The notes: generated by a model from the letters alone, not told the origin. A stretch of 64,000 nt of DNA from Bemisia tabaci (GCF_918797505.1 NC_092797.1:26673372-26737371); one strand, 5' to 3'; positions 45,452 through 56,623 are shown, numbered from the stretch's first letter. Made by a program: numbers and translations.

Positions 45452-45980
45452 GCAGCCTGATTGTTGAAATTGATAGACAAAGCGATGGACAAAGAAGACA
45501 AAAGAGATGGAGAGGTCCTATTGGTGGAAGTGGGTGGTTGCGATGGACAAATGGGGTAGTTAATGAACTAAATAACGGCAATCCAGAGAGACCCTTCATT
45601 TAGTCCATCGTTTTCTCCCTTAGTCTGTAAGAGCCACTCACAGGGTGTCTAGTTTTTTTCCACTTTGGGAAATCCTGATTTTTAACCGCTAAATCCTGAT
45701 TTCATACTTTTTCCGGATCCTGACTTTTTGCGGAGAAAAATTAACGGACGGATAGCGAATAATTAACGTAAAATAGGCGGACGGCCGGCTTTTCTCAAAT
45801 CCTGATTTTTGGACCGATTTTTCTTCAAATCCTAATGAAATCGGGATTAAATCCTGATGCAGACGTCAAATCCTGATACTAGACACCCTGCGCCCATTTC
45901 AACCAATAGAATCGTTCCATCTTCCTCATGTCTCCTTTGTCTATCGCTGTGTCTGTCAATTTCAAGAATCGGCCGGCTGA
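45452..45980. mobile_element. GATAGACAAAG-family MITE, copy 3, interrupted
   Basis: Left CAGCCTGATTGTTGAAATTG, right CAATTTCAAGAATCGGCCGG. It is interrupted at 45640 by a GTGTCTA-type element. The host sequence resumes with CCCATTTCAACCAATAG as in copies 55329 and 55912. Confidence 0.82.
45641..45890. mobile_element. GTGTCTA-type MITE, third subfamily (nested)
   Basis: Ends CAGGGTGTCTAG / ATACTAGACACCCTG. The interior is built of AAATCCTGATTTT words. It is inserted in the GATAGACAAAG element 45452-45980. Confidence 0.82.
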
Positions 45981-46245
45981 CCTGTTTCCTGGCGTGCGCG
46001 CTGGGCGGGGGGCTAATCGGGTGCGATATGGCAGCCCCGCTGGGAGTCGGGGTCCGGCGAGGCGGGCTCGGGCAGCGATCCGGGTAACCGTTTGGCCTGC
46101 GTTGCCTGCGCAGGTTACCCGTTTAGCGCGTTGACGAGCCGGCGAGCCGGGGCCCGAGCCTGCGCCGGGTCCGGGAGCCGCGGCCGGCTGCCCCTGGAGT
46201 GGTGCACCCGACCTGCGCTACGCTCCCGCTCTTGCCCGTGCCCGT

Positions 46246-46410
46246 CAGTGGCGTGGCGTGCTTTGCGATATATCGACTGTTATGCCATTTAAACCTATGG
46301 AAAAGGATCGATAAACAAGGTGTTCGCAGCGAACACCTTAATAATCGATTCTTTACCGTAGGTTTAAACTACATATCAATCGATATATCGCAATTCACGC
46401 CACGCCACTG
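46246..46410. mobile_element. hAT-like MITE (CAGTGGCGTGGCG ends), copy 1
   Basis: Ends CAGTGGCGTGGCGTGCTTTG / CACGCCACGCCACTG. Perfect 8 bp target duplication GTGCCCGT (46238-46245, 46411-46418). The central palindrome AAGGTGTTCGCAGCGAACAC is flanked by ATCGAT words. It sits in a GC-rich patch. Confidence 0.9.
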
Positions 46411-47226
46411 GTGCCCGTGCCCAATGCTTGCCGAGATGGCGATGGGGCCATTAGATTCCTCGCCGTCGCGAATATATTATTATTAAACGCCTGGTAGCCG
46501 CACTGCCACTCCGCCACCTCTCCGCGCCGACCCTGCTCCCTCCTCCCTCCAGCCCCCCCACCCTGTCACCATTCCGAGCCGGCCATCGGGTCTCTCTCCA
46601 CTTTTCCTGGATCGTCAACAACGCCTCGGCCTCGGGGCTCCTTCGCAAATTGGAGTCCCTTCATGGAATAAGAAAATTGGAATGTACCCGAGTAGAGTAC
46701 CTTCACTTATTGACAGAGCTGGGACATTGGGACACACGGGGATTCATTTCTGAAGGGCTCGACTGGTTTCGGGCTTCCTGGCCTATAAACAAAACAAAAA
46801 TGGCGGACATTGCATGCAGATTATTCGAAATGACAGGAGATGAGGTTTCATTTTTTGTTTCGCTATCAATTTCACTCAAATCACTTGGTTAGGAATATTT
46901 CCTTGGTTTTAAAAGAAATTTGTGTTTTGCATAGGATGAAATTTCCAACCACACCGCTACTGTGACAAGGTAGCGGTAACAAGTGCGGCAGGTAGTAATC
47001 GTCAAATCTTGGCAACAATCTCTTTCCACCCTGAGTCGCCGCCATTTTTAGTTACCCGGTGTATATGTATACATCGAGGGAACCGGGAAGGGGGGGAGGT
47101 GTTACGGGGCTTATGCCCTTCCCCCTCCCCCGTCTGCCCGCCAAGAAGAAGGAAGTAAAAAGGGACGAAGATAGAAGGTTGGAACGGAGGAAAGAAAAAA
47201 GAAGAACCCCCGGCGGACAGGTATTT

Positions 47227-47514
47227 TGACATGAGAAAAAAGAATTTGACGTTAGATTTTCAAAAAAACCGAAATTTCAAAAATGGCCGCCGGTTAAAGT
47301 TCAAAATGACCGAAAATCGATTTATTTAGAAATCTAAGTTCAAATGTGTTAATCTTACCTATGCCAAAATACCCTCAAGTTGCAAGTTTTAGGCAAATCC
47401 ATCAGCAAAAAATCGAGGTGGAAATTTTCGGTCATTTTGAACTTTAATCGACGGCCATTTTGGAAATTTCGGTTTTTTGAAAATCTAACGTCGAATTCGT
47501 TTTTCTCATGTCAA
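47227..47514. mobile_element. Foldback with 90 bp arms
   Basis: 47227-47317 pairs with 47423-47514 (for example TTCAAAAATGGCCGCCGGTT against GACGGCCATTTTGGAA). A third, partial repeat of the arm follows at 47572. The sequence ends near 47870 with TTTTGGATCACCCTGTACAG, a transposon-like end without a visible partner. Confidence 0.7.
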
Positions 47515-48524
47515 AATACCCCCAGAAACCGATTTTCGCGCAAATTCATTGAGATATAACCGATGTGAAGTTTCGGTCATTTTGAACTTTAACCAGCCGC
47601 CATTTTGAAACGGTTTGAGATACTGACTTCGGGTTTGCGCGGAAAGTTTTCTTTTATTATGCTCTTTCAAACGAGCTATCACAAAGAGGCTCTTCCTATT
47701 AGAAAAAAAGTTGGGATCCGTTGCCTCCAAGGGAGGCCCCCCTGAAAATTTTAGGGGGCTAAAAGTAGCTCCCTTGGACCTAGGAACATTCCCCAAGTTT
47801 CAAATCTTTACCTCAATTAGGTAAAAAATTAGAGGGGGTGCAAGGGACTTTTGGATCACCCTGTACAGTTGAAATACCGTCATCTGAATAAATTGATGCA
47901 AACTTCGCACAAATGGAAAATTCAAAAAGAAAATTAAATTGGCGATACAAGACTAACTGCATGAATTCTACTGATCAAAGGGGTCAAGTTCTGTAAGCAG
48001 TTTTTTCAGCTCTAGGTAATACGCAGTTTTTGCAACTTGATCATGCAAAAATGTACGACACGTGGAAACGTTCTGATTTGAAAGAATGTCGGAATAGGTC
48101 AATGTTGATCCGACTCGAGCTCTCACCAAATTTAGGCGATGAACGCCAAGTAACTGCGGTTGGGTTGGGTATATGTGTCAACGAAGTTGCATTCGCTCTG
48201 AAAACAGAGTTCTGTGACCAGCGCGAACTTTCACGTGACGTATTCCGCGAATCGGGAGTTTCTAAACCTTGATTTATTATGCGACTAAAATGCCCGACAT
48301 TCGATGTCCGCTGTCACACGAAGCGCGGGAATGAGGACTGGGGACCCCCTCGCCCAAGGTTGCAATTTCTCCTCTCTCTGGACACATCCGTGTAATTACA
48401 CCTCCTGCTCTTAGGAGCATCATTTAAACAGGGTAACGTGTCATCTAAGTTCACTCATTTTTACAGTTGATTTTCGTACGTTCCGAACGGAAAAAAGAGG
48501 GGTCTAGTTCCAACTTGGACATTC

Positions 48525-48665
48525 CAATTAATTGTGGTAGCACTCTCAATAGATTAGGTTAATAACCCAAATGTTGCGGAGCTACAAAAATTAATTGGAA
48601 ATGCCCATATCATCCAAAAAATTGGGGTAGTGCCACAATTTTAGGGGACAGCCCCTAACATTTTT
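48525..48665. repeat. Uninterrupted copy of the repeat at 37070-37440
   Basis: Reverse-orientation match (TTGGACATTCCAATTAATTG, later ATTTTAGGGGACAGCCCCTA). It serves as the empty-site reference for the hAT-like insertion at 37120-37333. Confidence 0.7.
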
Positions 48666-49615
48666 TTCCCTGTGTTCGTGGGTTTTTAACCCTCCCGCCC
48701 CTCTCCCACTGTTTTATCTCTCACCAGGTTTATCGATGTGCTTACACTTCCGAGAATCCTTGATTTCAATGCATAAAATCGTAAGTAGTATTCAAGGATT
48801 ATTACTCACTAAATGGAGCGCACTGGAATGTTTCTAGGGAGAAATGAAACAAATCCTGGAAGATGCGGTAGCACAATATACACGGAAAACTTACGAAAGT
48901 TCACGATGAGTTGAGGAAAAAAACAGAGGTGGTTTCAACGCAAGTCCCCGTATTCAGCATCCACGAATACATGAGCTTCTGGGTTCAAATCTCGGTCAAC
49001 AGTTGCATATCTTTTGATCTTATAAGTTTTCATTTGAGTTCTCGCCACAATCCCAGCTTTCTCTGCTTACTGTTGATTTCGGAGGCACTACTCGTCACAA
49101 AAGTTGCTTTAAGGTGATGAATGGAGACATAGGAGAATCTACTTCACCTCAGTTTACTGCAATTTTGATTGCAATTAACGGCTAAGCATAACTGAACAGC
49201 AGGACAGCAGGCTGCAGGTTTGTTTTTATACCCATGCGTTCAAGTCTCTGAATCGGTTACGTGCGAAGCTGAGGGTCTCAACTTACCCATTTAATTCCGA
49301 ACGCTCGCGCGTAAATGTAATGCAAATTTTTTATAAGCAGGAGGAAAAATAGGCCGTAAGTCTAAAACAACTATGGAAAATCATCATAGATCGTTGTATT
49401 TGTATTGAAACCTACTGAGCGGCTGGCACACTAGAAAAAAAAAAAAAAAAACACACACATTGGATCTAGAGTCCAGACTCTTAAAAACATCGAAAAGATA
49501 AAGCACTCTTGATTCAATCAGAATCTAGCTTGAATCAAGAACCAAGCCTCTTAATTTAATCGGATTTCGTTTCGATTCAAGCAAAAATACGATTGAATCA
49601 AGAGTATTTTTTCTT

Positions 49616-50061
49616 CACGGAAAAAACGAGCTTAGCGTTGGGACCTACATGTTAGTGCTGGGCACTAACGAGGGTTAGATCAAATGGAGCCAGCAAGTCA
49701 GAGGAGTGCTGGGCACTAAACAGCTCGAGGCTGGGTCACTAAGGAAGAAGTAGTGTCAAGCCCTAAAGTTACTTTGGAGCGAGCGTAAAATATGAAACGC
49801 CTCCGCCTGGGATCGAACTCGGGTTGCGCCGGTGGAAGACCAGCGCGTTACCACCAGGCTATCGTGACTCCGACGTCTCATGGGTGAATTTACACCTGTT
49901 AAGCGCAACTACGTCTCGCAGCATCTGATTAGCACTACTCATGTTCAGTGCCCACCTGAACTGCCTTCCGGTGTTGAGCTGTACAGCGCTTAGACGCCAG
50001 CCCTCAACTACTCCCCACTAAACGGCCAGTAGTGCTCAACACTAGTCTTGTTTTTTCCGTG
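49616..50061. mobile_element. CACGGAAAAAAC-ended element (nested)
   Basis: Terminal inverted repeats CACGGAAAAAAC / GTTTTTTCCGTG with TT on both sides, inserted in the CACTGG MITE. The interior carries AGTGCTGGGCACTAA-type short repeats and a tRNA-like segment on the minus strand. Confidence 0.85.
49799..49871 (-). repeat. tRNA-like segment inside nested element
   Basis: On the minus strand: A-box-like TAGCCTGGTGG, possible anticodon stem GCTGG/CCGGC with loop TCTTCCA, and B-box-like GAGTTCGATCCC, in tRNA order and spacing. The acceptor stem is poor and position 33 is C, so it is not a normal functional tRNA; it looks like a tRNA-derived SINE head or tRNA pseudogene. The loop would suggest Glu(TTC), weakly. 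Confidence 0.5.
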
Positions 50062-50659
50062 TTGTCAATGTTTGCAAGAGTCTGGACTCTAGATCCAATG
50101 TGTTTTTTTTTCCAGTGCAATGACTAGGTCACTGTTTGAGTTAATTTACGGAGATTTGAAGTTTGTAAGTTGTTTATAATTGTTCGTATATTTTAAAGTA
50201 TTGCAGGCAAATTCCTGGTGGTCGGGAGAGAGGTGAAGGGAAGGCAAAACTAACCCTTCGACTCCGAACCAATTTCTTTGTGAGCCGATAAACATGGCGG
50301 CTGCACCCGGCTAATCCATTGCATAGCTCCATGGTTCATAAATTCATACGGTAGTGGTCAGCAATAAAAAGTTTAAAGACCAGCGAACCCTCGGAATGGA
50401 ACAAAAGACTGCTCGAAAGGGAACATCGCCGAGTGCAACATTTTAAGCCCGATCTATTTTCATTTGTGCGTGGCGCCGTATCGGAATGATCTCGACCCGT
50501 TGCGGCTTCCTCAGACCTTAAACCCTGCGGTGTTGCGGTAATCTCGTTTAATCCTTTCGGATTTAGCCTCCAAAATATCGATCTCTCGAGTTGAATCTAC
50601 TCGATTCGATTGTTTCCGATTGCCAGTTTGATGAAACATGGATGCAACTTTTTTTCTTG

Positions 50660-50887
50660 CACTGGAAATAAAACACATTGGATCTAGAGTCCAGATTCTT
50701 AAAAACATCGACAAGCAAAAATACTCTTGATTCAATCGGATTTTTGCTTAAATCAAGAACCAAGCCTCTTAATTTGAGCGGATTTCCTTTTGATCCAAGC
50801 AAAAATCTGATTGAATCAAGAGTATTTTTTCTTGTCAATGTTTTCAAGCGCCTGGACTCTGGATCCAATGTGTTTTTTTTTCCAGTG
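50660..50887. mobile_element. CACTGG-family MITE, copy 5
   Basis: Complete copy with TG flanks on both sides. The ORFs on both strands here (KTLTRKNTLDS and similar) are the mirrored translation of the family and recur in other copies. Confidence 0.88.
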
Positions 50888-51289
50888 TGGTCCATTTTTT
50901 TTCTTTTTTCAAAATCCAAGAAAATGGAGGTGTTTTCTATTGAACTTAGTCCGTGGAATGAGTAATTTCACCATCAACAATGATATATATTTTATGTTTA
51001 GATTTCTGTGTTTGCGTTCGTCAAGGCCTAGCTCGCTCGAGAGCAAATCGGTAGGAAGTAGAGTATTGCTTCTCGAGTCCTTTAACACTACCATTTTCCT
51101 GAAGCTAGCATAGGTTTACAAGTTCTTGGAAAAAAGGAAGAGAGAAAAAGAAAAGTATTACATTTTGACACTGGAAGGATTTTTCAGGTCAAGTTGGCGG
51201 TAAAAAATCACTGAATAGTGCTATTCCATGAGAGTTCAAAAGGAAAGACCACGGATAAAAAAGCAAGTGAACACTGCTAACAGTAATCG

Positions 51290-51560
51290 GTATTAGGTTA
51301 GGTCATAGAGCTTTTAGGGCCCAAAAAGGCAGCCAACCTATGAATTCAAATTATCCAGAATGCTTTACAATTGTTAAGACCCGTCGCTTCTAAAGCACGT
51401 ATTTGACTTCAGCTTTTGCATAGATTCCCTTATTTTTGCGGGAGAATGTCCTAAACATACTTGACCATCATGGCTTGTTATTAGAATCTCGTATTTTTCG
51501 TGTTAGAAGCTCGGCTGCCCTTTTGGGCCCTAAGAGCTCCATTTTACGACATGTCCGTAC
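51290..51560. mobile_element. Element ending in GGGCCCAAAAAGGCAGCC, copy 1
   Basis: GAGCTTTTAGGGCCCAAAAA at the left pairs with TTTTGGGCCCTAAGAGCTCC at the right. The interior (AAGCACGTATTTGACTT) matches the reverse complement of part of 54620-54945. Confidence 0.65.
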
Positions 51561-51814
51561 TCTGCCGTGCTGAGGAAAAACGCCGTATGAGCCTCCAGGC
51601 GTTGCCAAATTTCCTCTGGAAAATCACTGATTTTCAGGGAAATTTTTGAATATTTTCTGCCGATTTCTCAGATAATTTTGTTTGTAATTTGATCTGAAGT
51701 GTCTGAAAATTTCAATCGAAAATAATCATAACTTTCCTCAAAAATAAACATTTAATTGAAGGAAATTTGGCAAGGCCTGATGGTTCATACGGTGTTCTTC
51801 CTTAGCACGGCAGT
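51561..51814. mobile_element. CGCCGTATG-family MITE, copy 3
   Basis: Left CTGCCGTGCTGAGGAAAAAC then GCCGTATGAGCC; right TTCCTTAGCACGGCAG. It directly abuts copy 4. Confidence 0.82.
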
Positions 51815-52059
51815 GGAAGAACGCCGCATGCACATTCGAGAGTTGCCAAATTTCCGCGGATAAAATGTTCATTTTAGAGGAAACTTGTGAATATTTTTTC
51901 TTGAAACTTTCAGACACTTTAGATCAAATTATAAAAAAAAATTATCTGAGAAATCGGCAGAAAAATATTCAAAAATTTTCCTGAAAATCAGTGATTCGCC
52001 GGGAGGAAATTCGGCAACGCCTGAAGGCTCATACGGCGTTCTTCCTTAGCACGGCAGTG
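51815..52059. mobile_element. CGCCGTATG-family MITE, copy 4
   Basis: It starts GAAGAACGCCGTATGC with a shortened left end and ends GGCGTTCTTCCTTAGCACGG CAGTG. It lies head to tail with copy 3 with no spacer. Confidence 0.8.
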
Positions 52060-52099
52060 TAGTAGATACTCTATTTCGTCCCTCAGAGGAAACCATCCG

Positions 52100-52430
52100 T
52101 TCTTGAAACCCGACCCCGCTGAGATAGATGAAAAACAATCGATTAATCGAATCGAATCGAGAGATCGGGAGCTCTACCCCTGGGAGCGCGGGATGGAAGC
52201 TGAGTTGGAGAGCGACGGCGACGCGGCAGGCGAAGAGATTCCTCGCAGGTTCATGGCCAACGGCCGACTCCGAGTCCAAGTCCAAGACCGCAGACTCAAC
52301 GCCGAAGAAGCCGGAGCTGGGTCCCCATCGCCCCCAGCGAAAGTGCCTATCCAGCGCCCCCTTCCCCCTCCCTCCCCTTTAGCCCCCGTCCCGCCGTCCT
52401 CCAGCGCTCCGAGAGGTCCCCGTTAATTCT
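52100..52430. other. GC-rich patch with open frames, function unknown
   Basis: A CpG-rich stretch open on both strands. The plus frame gives MEAELESDGDAAGEEIPRRF and a Pro/Ser-rich end. Acidic then Pro-rich composition could be a first coding exon, but the GC richness alone produces such frames. No splice site stands out. Confidence 0.2.
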
Positions 52431-52597
52431 CCGTCCTTTTCGTTTTTTCCGCCTCCGGATCGCCGCTGCCAAACCGCCGACTCTTCAGCGGCCCGATCAC
52501 TGCCCCAGGGGTGCTTTTACTGCCACCTATGATGCAATACGTGTGGATACTGTCTAGCCCCCTGCACCCCCCCCCCCCCCTCCCAGAGAAACGCTCT

Positions 52598-53240
52598 ATT
52601 AAGTCGTATTTTGTTCGAAACAACAGAATGTACAACAACTGCAACGTGCTCAGAGCAAGTCGTCCTTATGTTGTTCAAAAAGCAACGCTGTTTTCTAACC
52701 TGTAATTGGAAGTTGCTCTCACATTGGTTGTTCAGAATTACTGGAAAAAACACACATTGGATCTAGAGTCCAGACTCTTGAAAACATTGACAAGAAAAAG
52801 GACTCTTGATTCAATCAGATTTTTGCTTAAATCAAAAGGGAATCCGCTCAAATTAAGAGGCTTGGTTCTTGATTCAAGCACAAAATCCGAATGAATCAAG
52901 AGTATTTTTTATTGCCGATGTTTCTAAGAGTCTGGACTCTAGATCCAATGTGTTTTTTTTGTGTGTTTTTCCAGCAATCGCGTAAAAAAAATTAAAAATG
53001 AAAAAAAAATCCGTTTTTTTCTTGTTTTTTACGCGATTCTGAACAACCAATATAAGGGCAATTTCCAATTTCAGGTTAGAAAACAGCGTTGCTTTTTCGA
53101 ACAACATAAGAACGGCTTGCTTAGAGCACGTAGCAGCTGTAGTACAACAATTTTGCTGTAGGGGTTCCCAAATTTTGCGCGCGAAAATAAGGCCCGCCCC
53201 CACAACACGAAACAACTTTGAACGAAATAAGACTTTATTA
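52598..53240. mobile_element. Foldback interrupted by CACTGG MITE
   Basis: Left arm 52598-52738 (AAGTCGTATTTTGTTCGAAA, later GCAACGCTGTTTTCTAACCT) is mirrored by 53030-53240 (AGGTTAGAAAACAGCGTTGC, later GAACGAAATAAGACTT). The CACTGG MITE 52739-52974 lies between them. Related fragment at 13340-13690. Confidence 0.75.
52739..52974. mobile_element. CACTGG-family MITE, copy 6 (in foldback loop)
   Basis: The ends are slightly degraded (TTACTGGAAAAAACACACAT / GTGTGTTTTTCCAG); the interior is typical. Confidence 0.82.
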
Positions 53241-54526
53241 GAACGGATGCAGTTAGCACGAGTATAATTGTTTCGTTCGAAAATGGCCCGACTCCGAAAA
53301 TGTCGAAAATTCGTTTTACTTGTGGGACGATGTTTTTAGAATTATACGCTAACTTTTCCTAAATTTTTCGCCCAAGAAGGAGTACTGTTCGATCTTACGT
53401 CGTAAGCAAACCCAGGCACCTCGAACCGGGAGGGATGGGAGGCTTCCCCAGAAAAGAGGGCAGTTTGAAAATTTCAGGCTCATTGTGGAATCTTGCTTGG
53501 AAAGAGAGGAGAATGATGCTAAAATGTTAAGAAGTATCTTGAGAGTTCCTCGATGGAACTAGCATTGGAATTTTCGAAGGACGTCCATTACATGGTCTCG
53601 AAGAGACACCCTGAAGTATGTTTATCCTGTCCGTGGAGTTTTTGCCAGCAATGTTAGGCAGATTTCAAGAGTCTATTTTCTCAGAAAAATTAAATTTATG
53701 AAAACTTCAAACGACACGAAGACTTGAAATATTAATGCAAGTTTTTAAATACTTTTACAGGCGATTTGACATTCATTAGTAATGGAATTATAAAGGTTCT
53801 GAAGATGATATACTTTTTATTAAGCCGTTTTCACAGCGCAGCCTCGCGCTCTGCAACGCCCAATCGTCAGTGCCCCCTATCCTCCCAGAGATCATCAGGC
53901 AATTGGCACCTTCTGATCTCCTCCTCCACCCCTTGCCGCCGAGCTTTCACAGGAAGTCCACGCCGTGATATGTAACCATTCTAAAATCTCTGTGGATACA
54001 TCAGGGGTGGATAACGTCTGATTTTGCGAGGAATTCTGTTTTTTCTTATCCGTGCGTTCGAATCTTCTAGTCCTGCATGACGATAGTTGGTGCGGTTTGA
54101 TTGAACGATTTCACCGAATACCATCATTTCTATCCTGGCGTTTAAGTCTCTGAACTGTGTGCACTGATATCTCGTGCGTATGCGAAGCCGAAAAATTGAT
54201 AAGAGATGGAAACTTTATTTCTTGTACTTTTCTCGAGGTATGCTCTTGATATAAAATCACACCGTATCACATCATGGCGCTATACGGTTGCTCGAAAAAA
54301 AACTGTCCCTATACATGGTCAATAAGCTGCTGAAATTCAGCAAGAGAAACGTCCTGGTTTGGCTGACATCACGATTCTCCATTTTGAGTCATTGTGAAAA
54401 GGGGGCTATAGTTACATTGATACTTCATTCATCAACTAACTTGTAGGAGCTTTTTTTTAGATTTCAAAGCAAAGGCACCCTATTTGAGTCCCTCTAAAAA
54501 GTTGAAACGCATCAAGGAGCTTGGCG

Positions 54527-54585
54527 GGAATATGGCAACGACTGAAGGCTCATACGGCGTTCTTCCGAAGTTCGGTACGGCGTGG
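54527..54585. mobile_element. CGCCGTATG-family fragment
   Basis: ATGGCAACGACTGAAGGCTC followed by ATACGGCGTTCTTCCGAAG is a right-end fragment only. Confidence 0.6.
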
Positions 54586-54619
54586 ACTCTAGAGTACCTA
54601 TATAGGGAGCGTATGGACA

Positions 54620-54945
54620 ACTCGAAATATGTAGCTCTTAGGACCCAAAAGGGTATAGGTAACCTTTGAAATAAAAAATGTCACTGGCAATCTTCAGACT
54701 CCAATATCAAACGAAAATGGACGAAAAAATTCATAAGTAAGCATTCTTCCGCAAAAGTGAGTAAGTTTATGCCAAAAACCAAGTGAAATACGTGCTTTAC
54801 TAGCAACAGTTCCCAACAATTGTGATTATAAATCACTCGGGATAATTTGAATTCATAGATTGGCTGCCTTTTTCGGGTCTAAGAGCTCCATCACCTAACC
54901 TTAGAATTTTCGACACGTCCATACTCTCCCTATACGGGTGCTCTA
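54620..54945. mobile_element. Element related to 51290-51560, copy 2 (opposite orientation)
   Basis: Left GTAGCTCTTAGGACCCAAAA, right TTTCGGGTCTAAGAGCTCCA. Interior GAAATACGTGCTTTACTAG and CAACAATTG match copy 1 in reverse complement. Confidence 0.65.
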
Positions 54946-55328
54946 GTGGACTCTAAAACGCCGATGAAGTATATTTTCGGGACTAAGAACGAAGAAGCCA
55001 TTATTGGCCGTCCGTATTAAGAGTAGTTTTCTAGCCCGATCTGAAGACTGTGGCCGAGTATTCTCCTCTCTTCATCTCCATCCCCGACTGCCCCCCCCTC
55101 CCCCCCGTCCAGGCCGAAAGGCCGTGGCCTCGCCTCGCTCCCGTCCGTCCCATCCCATCGCCGTCTCCGTTCATCTTTCGTTTTCGTCGTTGAAAGCTAT
55201 CGAGAGGCCCGGCTCCGATTCTTTCAACAGATGAACACTGTTTCCAAACATCCGTCCGGATCGGCTCCTTCCAGAGCCAGCGCAGGCGCAGGGCGCCCCG
55301 ATAAGCGCCGCGCGCCGCACAATGGACC

Positions 55329-55603
55329 AGCGGACCGATTATCGAAATTGATCGACAAAGCTATAGACAAAAAAGACAAACGAGATATGGAGGGGTCCGC
55401 TTGGTGGAAGCGAATGGTGGCAATGGACAAAGAAGGTAGGTAAATGGACTAAGTAACGGCAACCCACGAGGGACCGGATCGTTAGTCATTTATTTTCTCC
55501 CTTAGTCTATAGGAACGACCCATTTCAACCAATGGGATAGCTCCATACTACCTATGTCTTCTTTGTCTATCGCTTTGTCTATAAATTTCAATAATCGGCG
55601 CAC
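55329..55603. mobile_element. GATAGACAAAG-family MITE, copy 4
   Basis: Left GATTATCGAAATTGATCGAC, right GTCTATAAATTTCAATAATC. The interior GGTGGAAGCGAATGGTGGCA is conserved with other copies. Confidence 0.82.
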
Positions 55604-56120
55604 CGGTCAATAGGAGAAATCGGACAAAATGCAGTGACTTTAAAAGCTCATAACTCCATTAATGCCAAGGATCGAGGTGTTCCACACTGGAAAAAAAACA
55701 CATTGTATCTAGAGTCCAGACTCTTAAAAACATCGACAAGAAAAAATACTCTTGATTCAATCACTTTTAAGCTTAAATCCGAGGGAAATCCGCTCAAATC
55801 AAGAGGCTTGGTTCTTGATTTAGGCTTAAATCTTATTGAATCAAGAGTGTTTCTTCTTGTCGATGTTTTTAAGAGTCTGGACTCTAGATCCAATGAATTT
55901 TTTTTCCAGTGCATTATTTTCTCCCTTAGTCTATGGGAACCACCCATTTCAACCAATGGGATAGCTCCGTGCTCCCTATGTCTTCTTCGTCTATCGAATC
56001 GTCTATCGATTTGTCTATCAAATTCAATAATCGGCCCGCCGGTCAATAGGAGAAATCGGACAAAATGCAGCGACTTTAAGAGCTCATAACTCCATTAATG
56101 CCAAAGATTGAGGTGTTCCA
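55487..56120. repeat. Direct duplication of about 200 bp flanking a MITE
   Basis: 55487-55684 and 55913-56120 are close direct repeats: both contain TTTTCTCCCTTAGTCTAT, CCATTTCAACCAATGGGATA, GGTCAATAGGAGAAATCGGA and AGCTCATAACTCCATTAATG. The CACTGG MITE 55685-55911 sits exactly between them. Confidence 0.75.
55685..55911. mobile_element. CACTGG-family MITE, copy 7
   Basis: Complete copy, CACTGGAAAAAAAACACATT to TTTTTCCAGTG, with CA on both sides. Confidence 0.88.
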
Positions 56121-56449
56121 TTGGTGTCCTCGTAAAGTTTGCATCAAGAAACGCCCCTTCAGAATTTAAAATTTGACGAAATAAACATTACAATTTGCAG
56201 TTTTAGTAAAAATGTCATGTCCAACCTCTCTCATTTATTCGATCCACTGTGTGCAGGCCGTTGTGCATTTGCTACGGCCGCCGCTCTTCGGTAGCGCTCG
56301 AGGATCGATTGGACCTATCTACGCTGGAGAAGTCATCTGCTATTGGTTCTCTGTATAGATAGACTTCTTTTACATGAACGCGTTCGGATGTTCCACAGCA
56401 TTTAGCGGTAAAATCTTTAAGGTGTCCGGAATAAAAGGAGACGAGTAAA

Positions 56450-56623
56450 GGCGTGGTTAGAGAGGCGTTACAGAAAGTCCAGGATTCCCCTCCCTCACGA
56501 CTGAAAAATTTTCCCCCAAAATACCTCATTTTTCGTGGTTTTGAGGAACTTTTCACCTTCCGGCCTCCCTCCCACAAGAGAAATGTTGACCGCCCCGATC
56601 AGAAATTTCTGGCTACGCCACTG
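56450..56623 (-). mobile_element. hAT-type end CAGTGGCGTAGCCAG
   Basis: On the minus strand the segment starts CAGTGGCGTAGCCAGAAATT, a terminus common to many hAT-type elements, and ends within TAACCACGCC near 56450. Only one end is clear. The 60 bp tandem array begins where this end stops. Confidence 0.45.

Larger units (their letters stand above)
49429..50116. mobile_element. CACTGG-family MITE, copy 4, interrupted
   Basis: Left CACTAGAAAAAAAA, right TTTTTTTTCCAGTG, CA flanks on both sides. It is split by another element at 49616-50061; the two halves rejoin as in complete copies. Confidence 0.85.

Noticed and set aside
48940..49010. tRNA-like B-box word GGGTTCAAATCTC
   Set aside because: No A box at the right distance and no cloverleaf.
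50563..50965. ORFs reading LKTLTRKNTLDS or similar
   Set aside because: The same peptide appears at 41216, 52706, 55634 and 50678 because all are translations of the CACTGG MITE.
52103..52426. 107-codon acidic and Pro-rich plus-strand ORF as a gene
   Set aside because: High GC keeps several frames open here; no splice sites, homology or poly(A) signal support it. Kept only as a GC-rich patch.
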